A DNA stretch of 5,141 bases from NCBI GenBank assembly GCA_030648225.1, contig JAUSIA010000490.1, positions 1 to 5,141 of the forward strand, written 5' to 3'. The notes beneath the pieces were generated by a model. The model was given only the letters and a program-made list of their open reading frames with translations. It was not told where the DNA came from and ran no database searches. Positions within the stretch are counted from its first letter, which is position 1. Each line of letters begins with the position of its first letter. The position numbers and the translations under genes were made by a program. The stretch comes from Ignavibacteria bacterium (lineage in GTDB: Bacteria > Bacteroidota > Ignavibacteria > Ignavibacteriales > Ignavibacteriaceae). Positions 1 through 4,156 of the stretch are shown here, one piece after another.

Positions 1-649
1 GTTCGGCATATTGAATAATGTAAGATTCTAATCTTTTGAGATATTCCAATGCTTCCTCTTTATTCCATTTTGCATTGGCATCAATTCTAAGCTTTATACT
101 TTCCCCAACAGTTTCTCTGATTTTCTTTATTGTTTTAAAATCTTCTTCAAAATTATTTCTGCCAACTTTTACTTTAATTGTTTTAAATCCTTTTTGTATA
201 AGATCAGATGCTGTTTCTCTAACCTTTTCTAATGACATAAACCCAATTACACCATTTACTAAAATAGAGTCAGGGAAATTTCTTTTCAGCAAAAATGGGA
301 TAGTAGTTTTTCTTTCATTGCAAATTAGATTAAGAATTGCTAGTTCCAGCCCGCACCTCAATGAAGGAAGTGAATTAAAATCATTTAAATTTTCTTCTAA
401 ACTTTCCTCAGGTCTCTCAACATTAATCTTTATACTCAGATTAAAATTTTCAAGAGTTTTTTCATCTTCCTCATAAGTCTCGGAACCAAAATCAGGAAGG
501 GGAGCGGCTTCACCAATTCCAAAAGCACCTGTTTGGCTCTTTAATTTCAGTATGAAACCTTTCCTTTCTGTTATTGTTGTTCTTGATGTCTGGAATGGTT
601 TTTTTAGTTTTAATGAGTAAGGTGTGTAGGTTAATTCAAGCTTGTTCAT
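1..649 (-). CDS. menC: o-succinylbenzoate synthase MenC (3' end beyond window)
   Basis: Enolase-superfamily enzyme that dehydrates SHCHC to o-succinylbenzoate in menaquinone synthesis; cytosolic. The window holds the first 216 residues of a protein usually about 320-370 long. Seen: an N-terminal capping domain (about 1-125, with GIGEAAPLP at 44-52), then the start of the barrel. The barrel carries the KxK catalytic motif in TIKVKVG (K159, K161), a metal-ligand Asp in RIDAN (D190), and a second ligand Glu (E216) at the window edge, where the next codon begins with C, as expected for the family's EQP. The ATG overlaps the menA stop as ATGA, which fixes the start and suggests translational coupling. 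Other enolase-superfamily members (dipeptide epimerases, muconate cycloisomerases) share these motifs, but the position directly after menA, with menB in the same operon, makes MenC by far the best call. Confidence 0.9.
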   Translation of the reverse strand, partial: MNKLELTYTPYSLKLKKPFQTSRTTITERKGFILKLKSQTGAFGIGEAAPLPDFGSETYEEDEKTLENFNLSIKINVERPEESLEENLNDFNSLPSLRCGLELAILNLICNERKTTIPFLLKRNFPDSILVNGVIGFMSLEKVRETASDLIQKGFKTIKVKVGRNNFEEDFKTIKKIRETVGESIKLRIDANAKWNKEEALEYLKRLESYIIQYAE

Positions 650-1542
650 AAAATAAGACCGGCTGAAAATAAAATCCCGTATAAAGCGGAGAGTTTAGCG
701 GTAAGCTCAAGAGTTTTATTTAATTGAATTCCATCAAGTGTGAAAAGCATTTTTATAATGTTATATGCAACAGGTAAGGTAAAATAAGGCAGGAATATCC
801 ATATCTTGAAATCAAAAAAAAGAAACAATACTAATGGTGTTAGAAAAGAAACAGCAATTAAAAATATAAATTGGTATTGTGTGAAAGTTTTCCCAAGCTT
901 AACTGCGAGTGTATTTTTCCCTGCTAGCTTGTCTTCTTCGATGTCGCGGTAATTATTGACCACAAGAATATTTGTTATTAAAGCTCCCACAGGAATTGAA
1001 GACAGAAAAGCGGGTAATGATAATTCATTTGTATGAAGATAAAATGTTCCGAGAGTTCCTATTAAACCAAAGAACATAAAAACAAGAATATCACCCAGAC
1101 CTTTATATGCTAAAGGATATGGGCCGGCAGTGTATGCGAGTCCTGCTATAATTGAGAGAATACCGATAACCAGAATTATAATTCCACCAACATAAACAAG
1201 ATAAAGCCCAAGAATAAAAGCTGAAATGAAAGTTATAAAAATTCCTGCTTTCATCTCTTTAACAGTAATTAGTCCGCTTGCCAAAACTCTTACTGGTCCT
1301 TTGCGATATTTTGTGTCAGCACCTCTGAGATAATCATAAAGATCATTTGTAAAATTTGTTCCAACCTGGATAAGAAGAGAACAAATCAATGCAACAAATG
1401 AAATAAGTAGATTGAATTCACCAATGTTCACTGCTAAGGAAGTTCCGACCATTACAGGCACAACAGAAGCAAGAAGAGTTTTAGGACGGCTGGCTAATAC
1501 CCAGCTTTGTAATTTTGAATAAGAAATTAAATCATCTTTCAT
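646..1542 (-). CDS. menA: 1,4-dihydroxy-2-naphthoate polyprenyltransferase MenA
   Basis: Integral membrane UbiA-family prenyltransferase that attaches the polyprenyl tail to 1,4-dihydroxy-2-naphthoate, giving demethylmenaquinone. At 298 residues it is normal length. Seen: the first Asp-rich, Mg-diphosphate-binding motif NDLYDYLRGAD at 66-76, preceded by QVGTNF; the second motif NNYRDIEEDKLAGKNT at 196-211; and a YKGLGD loop at 146-151. About eight or nine hydrophobic helices fill the rest. The N-terminal WVLASRPKTL is typical of MenA rather than of UbiA or chlorophyll synthase. The ATG lies 8 nt after the stop of the small PIN-partner gene and has an A-rich leader without a Shine-Dalgarno sequence. 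Its stop overlaps the menC start by 4 nt, so it is almost certainly in one transcript with its neighbours. Confidence 0.94.
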   Translation of the reverse strand: MKDDLISYSKLQSWVLASRPKTLLASVVPVMVGTSLAVNIGEFNLLISFVALICSLLIQVGTNFTNDLYDYLRGADTKYRKGPVRVLASGLITVKEMKAGIFITFISAFILGLYLVYVGGIIILVIGILSIIAGLAYTAGPYPLAYKGLGDILVFMFFGLIGTLGTFYLHTNELSLPAFLSSIPVGALITNILVVNNYRDIEEDKLAGKNTLAVKLGKTFTQYQFIFLIAVSFLTPLVLFLFFDFKIWIFLPYFTLPVAYNIIKMLFTLDGIQLNKTLELTAKLSALYGILFSAGLIL

Positions 1543-1550
1543 TTTTAATT

Positions 1551-1721
1551 TTAGGAATTATCTGTTTCCTGAGAATATTTTGAAAGTTTTGATTTTAATA
1601 ATTTTGATTTTTTACGGTAATACTTCTTCTGTTCTTCTATTGAAGTATTCTTTAACTCCTTAAATTGTTTATCGCGGATAGTCCGCACTAGTTCTACCGC
1701 ATTAATTTTATTCTTTTCCAT
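1551..1721 (-). CDS. small probable antitoxin partner of the PIN-domain protein
   Basis: A 56-residue, very basic and hydrophilic protein that is easy to miss because of its size. It begins MEKNKINAVELVRTIRDKQF and continues with KELKNTSIEEQKKYYRKK. I recognise the pattern (hydrophobic residues followed by R-x-IRD-K, E-L, S-x-EE, YYRKK) as that of short proteins often encoded beside PIN proteins of the type next door, usually taken as the antitoxin; this is recall, not a search. It looks largely helical and shows no obvious DNA-binding domain. The ATG lies inside the 3' end of the PIN gene (14-nt overlap, different frame), which implies translational coupling, and the stop is 8 nt before menA. 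The order is toxin first, antitoxin second, the reverse of classical vapBC. Coding status is well supported by the overlap and family resemblance; antitoxin activity is inferred. Confidence 0.72.
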   Translation of the reverse strand: MEKNKINAVELVRTIRDKQFKELKNTSIEEQKKYYRKKSKLLKSKLSKYSQETDNS

Positions 1722-2175
1722 AAAAAGTTATCTCTCTTGGTGAATAAATCTCTAATTGTGAATAACCCTGCTCAATATTTACAGAGTTGAATAATCTGAT
1801 TTTATCAAATCTCACAATATGTTTGAAATTCCAACTGACAAGTATATCTATTTTATTTACAGTTGCCAGAGCAATATGTAGCATATCACGATAAAATTTT
1901 TCTTTTAAGATTTTCCTGCTGCTATATACATCAGCAAGTAAAATAACTTCATCTGTTGTCTCTATGATTTCTGCATCACAATCTAAAAACTCGTGATATT
2001 TTTGGACAATTATATTAGGAGCATCAGCAACTTCAGCTTCAACTATATCAGATACAACAGGAATAAATAAATTATTTTTAAAATCTTTTAATAAACCGTT
2101 AGACCACATTTCAAATTCATTATCAAAGCATCCGCCAATTACAGACGTATCAATATAAATTCTTTGTTTTTTCAT
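1708..2175 (-). CDS. PIN-domain protein, probable VapC-like ribonuclease toxin
   Basis: A 155-residue single-domain PIN protein. PIN toxins are Mg-dependent ribonucleases that cleave RNA and inhibit translation until bound by an antitoxin. Seen: IYIDTSVIGG at 6-15 with the first catalytic Asp (D9); acidic residues E46 and E48 in DIVEAEVA; D97 in YRDMLHIALA; and a VSWNFKHIV block at 113-121, typical of a PIN subgroup found with a very short partner protein, as here. Its ATG is 9 nt after the menB stop and its 3' end overlaps the partner gene by 14 nt. No promoter of its own is evident in the 9-nt gap, so expression probably depends on the men transcript or on a promoter within menB. The PIN assignment is firm; toxicity and RNA target are not shown by sequence. 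Confidence 0.87.
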   Translation of the reverse strand: MKKQRIYIDTSVIGGCFDNEFEMWSNGLLKDFKNNLFIPVVSDIVEAEVADAPNIIVQKYHEFLDCDAEIIETTDEVILLADVYSSRKILKEKFYRDMLHIALATVNKIDILVSWNFKHIVRFDKIRLFNSVNIEQGYSQLEIYSPREITFYGKE

Positions 2176-2184
2176 TTTTTATAT

Positions 2185-3030
2185 TTAAGGCAGCTTAGGA
2201 AATTTTTTAAAATCTGGTTTACGTTTTTCCAAATAAGCTTTCTTACCTTCCTGGGCTTCTTCACTCATATAATATAAAAGAGTTGCATTGCCAGCGAGTT
2301 CCTGTATTCCAGCCTGCCCATCAAGTTCAGCATTGAAAGCAGATTTAAGAACACGGATTGCCATCGGGCTATGCTGTAAAATTTGTTTTGCCCACTCTAC
2401 TCCTTCTTCTTCTAGCTTTTCAACAGGAACAACTTTATTTACCAAACCCATTTCCAAAGCTTCCTTTGCATTGTATTGTTTGCATAGGTACCAGATCTCG
2501 CGTGCTTTCTTTTGTCCTACAATTCTTGCAAGATAGCTTGCACCAAAACCGCCATCAAAGCTGCCGACTTTAGGACCAGTCTGCCCGAATATTGCGTTAT
2601 CTGCTGCGATAGTAAGATCGCATACAACGTGAAGAACTTGTCCGCCTCCGATTGCATATCCAGCAACAAGAGCAATAACAGGTTTAGGAATGCTTCTTAT
2701 TAATTTTTGAAGATCGAGAACGTTTAAACTCTGCGCTCCATCTTTTGCTTTATATCCTTTATCTCCTCTTATTCTCTGATCACCGCCTGAACAGAAAGCA
2801 TACTTACCATCTTTAGCAGGTCCATAGCCTGTTAAAAGTATAACTCCAATTTCCTGATCTTCACGTGCATCAGAAAAAGCATTGTACATTTCATTCACAG
2901 TTTCAGGGCGGAAAGCATTTCTTACCTCAGGTCTGTTTATGGTAATCTTAGCAATCCCATCCATCTTTTCATAGATGATGTCGGTGTATCCGCCTGAGGC
3001 GGATTTTACCTTTTTCCAGTTATAATTCAT
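2185..3030 (-). CDS. menB: 1,4-dihydroxy-2-naphthoyl-CoA synthase MenB
   Basis: Crotonase-fold enzyme that closes the second naphthoate ring, converting o-succinylbenzoyl-CoA to DHNA-CoA in menaquinone synthesis; cytosolic hexamer in the family. The 281 residues cover a complete protein. Seen: [14 protein letters not shown] at 29-42, oxyanion-hole region [11 protein letters not shown] at 80-90, [11 protein letters not shown] at 124-134, [16 protein letters not shown] at 148-163, REIWYLC at 177-183, and the family C-terminus ending [11 protein letters not shown]. The Q150-T-G152 and W180 combination matches the bicarbonate-dependent (type I) MenB class of E. coli; S157, D159 and Y93 fit the other active-site positions. 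The start follows a GGAG 10 nt upstream. Odd: residues 10-14 (SASGG) are encoded by a perfect 15-bp palindrome, making the N-terminus slightly longer than I recall for relatives. First gene of the visible operon. Confidence 0.97.
   Translation of the reverse strand: MNYNWKKVKSASGGYTDIIYEKMDGIAKITINRPEVRNAFRPETVNEMYNAFSDAREDQEIGVILLTGYGPAKDGKYAFCSGGDQRIRGDKGYKAKDGAQSLNVLDLQKLIRSIPKPVIALVAGYAIGGGQVLHVVCDLTIAADNAIFGQTGPKVGSFDGGFGASYLARIVGQKKAREIWYLCKQYNAKEALEMGLVNKVVPVEKLEEEGVEWAKQILQHSPMAIRVLKSAFNAELDGQAGIQELAGNATLLYYMSEEAQEGKKAYLEKRKPDFKKFPKLP
2989..3003. repeat. perfect 15-bp palindrome inside menB coding sequence
   Basis: TCCGCCTGAGGCGGA is an inverted repeat with 6-bp arms and a 3-nt centre, translated in frame as SASGG in MenB. 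Its core GCCTGAGGC recurs at 3138-3146 and 4008-4016, suggesting a small dispersed palindromic element that tolerates insertion into a coding sequence. It is GC-rich against an AT-rich background. Confidence 0.7.
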
Positions 3031-3059
3031 TCTTGTAAGTCTCCGGCTTAGAATTTCTT

Positions 3060-3133
3060 GATTTTATTGAAGTAAAAATATGTAAAAATGAGCAAAGATT
3101 TAATTCCCTCAGATTTTAATGAAGTAAAAATAT
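3060..3133. repeat. pair of 22-bp direct repeats upstream of menB
   Basis: Bases 3060-3081 and 3112-3133 are the same 22-mer (ending GAAGTAAAAATAT) with one difference, 52 bp apart from start to start. A shortened third match, GAAGTAAAAAT, occurs at 4064-4074 in the right-hand copy. They lie in the menB 5' leader or promoter zone. They may be a regulatory repeat or the scar of a local duplication; the sequence alone does not decide. Confidence 0.6.
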
Positions 3134-3136
3134 TTC

Positions 3137-3160
3137 AGCCTGAGGCTTGAGCCTCTGGCT
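3137..3160. repeat. imperfect hairpin, REP-like, upstream of menB
   Basis: Two 10-base arms, AGCCTGAGGC and GCCTCTGGCT, flank a TTGA loop and pair at nine of ten positions. The left arm contains the GCCTGAGGC core seen in the menB palindrome. There is no T-tract on either side, so it does not look like an intrinsic terminator. It could be a palindromic repeat element, or form a structure in the menB leader RNA. Confidence 0.55.
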
Positions 3161-3194
3161 CAGAAAAATGAGGAAAGATAGGAATTGTGTTAGA

Positions 3195-3225
3195 TTGTTT
3201 ATGTTGAATTGATTATTTAAGTTTG
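3195..3225 (+). promoter_or_regulatory. putative Bacteroidota-type promoter for the MNT/HEPN pair
   Basis: TTG at 3195-3197 and TAAGTTTG at 3218-3225 are separated by 20 nt. This fits the Bacteroidota -33/-7 promoter pattern (TTG, 19-21 nt, TAnnTTTG). Both elements and the spacing are kept in the duplicated copy upstream of the restriction gene, whereas bases between and around them differ. Transcription would begin near 3232, giving a leader of about 64 nt to the MNT start. Use of this promoter class by this organism is inferred. Confidence 0.5.
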
Positions 3226-3269
3226 AGAAAAATTGAGAGTGGCTCGCAGGCTCAGGACATTTAATAACA

Positions 3270-3286
3270 ATTATTTTATAAATAAT
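3270..3286. promoter_or_regulatory. AT-rich inverted repeat before MNT start, possible operator
   Basis: ATTATTT-TAT-AAATAAT is a perfect inverted repeat with 7-bp arms, located between the putative promoter and the MNT start codon and absent from the duplicated copy. The position suits an autoregulatory operator of the toxin-antitoxin pair. In such AT-rich sequence a 7-bp palindrome can arise by chance, so this is tentative. Confidence 0.25.
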
Positions 3287-3295
3287 ATTGGCTCA

Positions 3296-3598
3296 ATGAA
3301 AAATCTTTCAAAATATAATTCTGAAAAACTGGCAAATTACTGCAGGGAAAACAAGATAAGCAAACTAGCAGTTTTCGGATCTTATGCAAAAAATTCTTAT
3401 ACCGGGGAAAGTGATTTTGATCTGCTTATTGAGTTTGAAGAGGGAAAAAAGCCAGGATATCTTACAATTGCACGTATCCAAAGAGAACTTTCAAAATTAT
3501 TTGGTAAAAATGTTGATCTCCGCACACCTGAAGAGATAAGCAAATATTTCCGCGAGGATATAGTTAAAGAAGCTGTTATTCAATATGCTGCACAGTGA
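3296..3598 (+). CDS. MNT-domain nucleotidyltransferase antitoxin (MntA type)
   Basis: A 100-residue minimal nucleotidyltransferase. Proteins of this type neutralise the adjacent HEPN toxin; in the studied MntA/HepT pair the MNT protein AMPylates a tyrosine of the toxin. Seen: LAVFGSYAKNSYTGESDFDLLIEF at 24-47, containing the complete GSX10DXD signature (G28-S29, D40, D42), then the third acidic position in NVDLRT (D74). The C-terminal helix ends in [11 protein letters not shown], as in the family. I chose the ATG at 3296 because the protein then has normal length; an in-frame TTG at 3233 would add 21 residues that look unrelated and would begin at the predicted transcription start. There is no Shine-Dalgarno sequence. 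The 3' end overlaps the HEPN gene by 14 nt. Active-site residues are intact, so the enzyme should be functional. Confidence 0.9.
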   Translation: MKNLSKYNSEKLANYCRENKISKLAVFGSYAKNSYTGESDFDLLIEFEEGKKPGYLTIARIQRELSKLFGKNVDLRTPEEISKYFREDIVKEAVIQYAAQ

Positions 3599-3920
3599 CA
3601 GGACAAGAATTCAGCATATGATTGACGCTGCTAAAGAAGCTGTTTCTTTTGCTGTAGGAAAAACAAGAAGCGATCTTGATAATGATAGGATGCTGGTTCT
3701 TTCTGTTATTAAGGAGATTGAAATAATTGGTGAGGCTGCTTCCAAAATATCTAAAGAAATGTTTGAAGAATATCCCGATATACCCTGGACGGATATAGTA
3801 GGAATGAGAAATCATTTAGTGCACGGATATTTTGAAGTTGATCTTGATTTGGTCTGGAATACATTACAAGAAGATTTACCGCTGCTTATTAATTTATTGA
3901 GTGAATTGATTAAAAGATAG
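3585..3920 (+). CDS. HEPN-domain ribonuclease toxin (HepT/DUF86 type)
   Basis: A 111-residue all-helical HEPN protein of the HepT-like (DUF86) family, expected to be an RNase toxin paired with the upstream MNT protein. Seen: [14 protein letters not shown] near the N-terminus, the helix [15 protein letters not shown] at 42-56, [20 protein letters not shown] at 67-86, and a C-terminal helix of [12 protein letters not shown] type. The catalytic and modification motif RX4HXY is complete (R75, H80, Y82); in the characterised system the tyrosine is the residue AMPylated by MntA. The ATG lies inside the end of the MNT gene (14-nt overlap), so the two are translationally coupled. A degraded menB fragment starts 12 nt after its stop. 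Family assignment is firm; whether this pair acts in plasmid-like maintenance, phage defence or something else cannot be read here. Confidence 0.92.
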   Translation: MLHSDRTRIQHMIDAAKEAVSFAVGKTRSDLDNDRMLVLSVIKEIEIIGEAASKISKEMFEEYPDIPWTDIVGMRNHLVHGYFEVDLDLVWNTLQEDLPLLINLLSELIKR

Positions 3921-3931
3921 AGTTCTACTTA

Positions 3932-4043
3932 CATTTCTAACTTCAGTTCTGTTTATAGTAATCTTGGCAATTCCATCCATCTTTTCATAGATGATGTCGG
4001 TGTATCCGCCTGAGGCGGATTACTTTTTCCAAATATAATTCGT
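3932..4043 (-). pseudogene. menB: menB 5' fragment (codons 1-38), degraded
   Basis: The minus strand repeats the start of menB. The frame is kept overall, but the initiation codon reads ACG, a 3-nt deletion creates TAA straight after codon 7 (TGG AAA AAG TAA), and homology stops after the codon for N38, shortly before the HEPN stop codon. In codons 25-36 there are six differences from menB; five are synonymous third-position changes and one is P34T in the conserved NRP motif. Codons 10-24 are identical to menB, including the palindrome. It cannot make MenB. The synonymous pattern suggests descent from a once-functional, diverged menB allele rather than a recent copy of the neighbouring gene. 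Confidence 0.85.
4005..4019. repeat. second copy of the 15-bp TCCGCCTGAGGCGGA palindrome
   Basis: Identical to the palindrome inside menB and at the equivalent position of the menB fragment. It lies within the 49-bp block that is identical between the two copies of the duplicated segment. Confidence 0.7.
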
Positions 4044-4144
4044 TAAAATTACATGTTAATAGCGAAGTAAAAATGGGGAAAAGTTGAATGACGTAAGATT
4101 GTTTAATTTAGAACGATTATTTAAGTTTGTAAGAAATTTAGGGT
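4044..4144. repeat. right copy of the menB upstream region
   Basis: This continues the duplicated segment beyond the menB fragment. It aligns with the region upstream of the real menB, but lacks about 109 nt containing the hairpin and one of the 22-bp repeats. The best-conserved stretches are AGATTGTTTA (4096-4105) and GATTATTTAAGTTTG (4115-4129), which hold the two putative promoter elements. Homology fades about 12 nt before the restriction gene start. Confidence 0.75.
4099..4129 (+). promoter_or_regulatory. putative promoter of the restriction-modification gene
   Basis: TTG at 4099-4101 and TAAGTTTG at 4122-4129 are 20 nt apart, the same layout as the element before the MNT gene. Transcription would start near 4136, leaving a short leader of about 21 nt before the ATG at 4157. 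Conservation of both elements between two diverged copies is the main support. Confidence 0.5.
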
Positions 4145-4156
4145 TAAAATTTTTTA

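Larger units (their letters stand above)
2916..3240. repeat. left copy of menB-5'/upstream duplicated segment
   Basis: This stretch (menB codons 1-38 and the upstream region) recurs at 3932-4144. Bases 2916-2956 match 3932-3972 with 6 differences in 41. Bases 2957-3005 match 3973-4021 without a difference. The menB start region matches after a 3-nt gap, and 3192-3240 matches 4096-4144 with about 11 differences in 49. The left copy has about 109 nt between the menB start and 3164 that the right copy lacks; this extra stretch holds a 22-bp direct repeat and a hairpin. The MNT/HEPN genes lie between the two copies. The rest of 3031-3295 shows no other gene. Confidence 0.85.

Noticed and set aside
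36..476. Plus-strand open frame of 146 codons opposite menC
   Set aside because: It is the antisense shadow of menC, whose conserved catalytic motifs lie on the minus strand; the product is Ser/Phe/Leu-rich with no recognisable domain.
1674..1686. Small palindrome GCGGA-TAG-TCCGC in the small antitoxin gene
   Set aside because: Arms are only 5 bp, it lacks the GCCTGAGGC core, and it encodes conserved-looking R-x-IRD residues; probably chance.
3093..3100. AATCTTTG on the minus strand as a -7 element for menB
   Set aside because: The first base does not fit TAnnTTTG and no TTG is found at the right distance upstream, so no menB promoter is called.
3060..3133. Direct repeats as a CRISPR array
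   Set aside because: Only two units, AT-rich, non-palindromic, and no cas genes nearby.
3137..3160. Hairpin as a rho-independent terminator
   Set aside because: No T-tract follows on either strand, and it lies upstream of menB rather than after any gene.
3233..3295. Longer N-terminus of the MNT protein from a TTG at 3233
   Set aside because: The added 21 residues do not resemble the family, and the start would coincide with the predicted transcription start; the ATG at 3296 gives a normal 100-residue protein.
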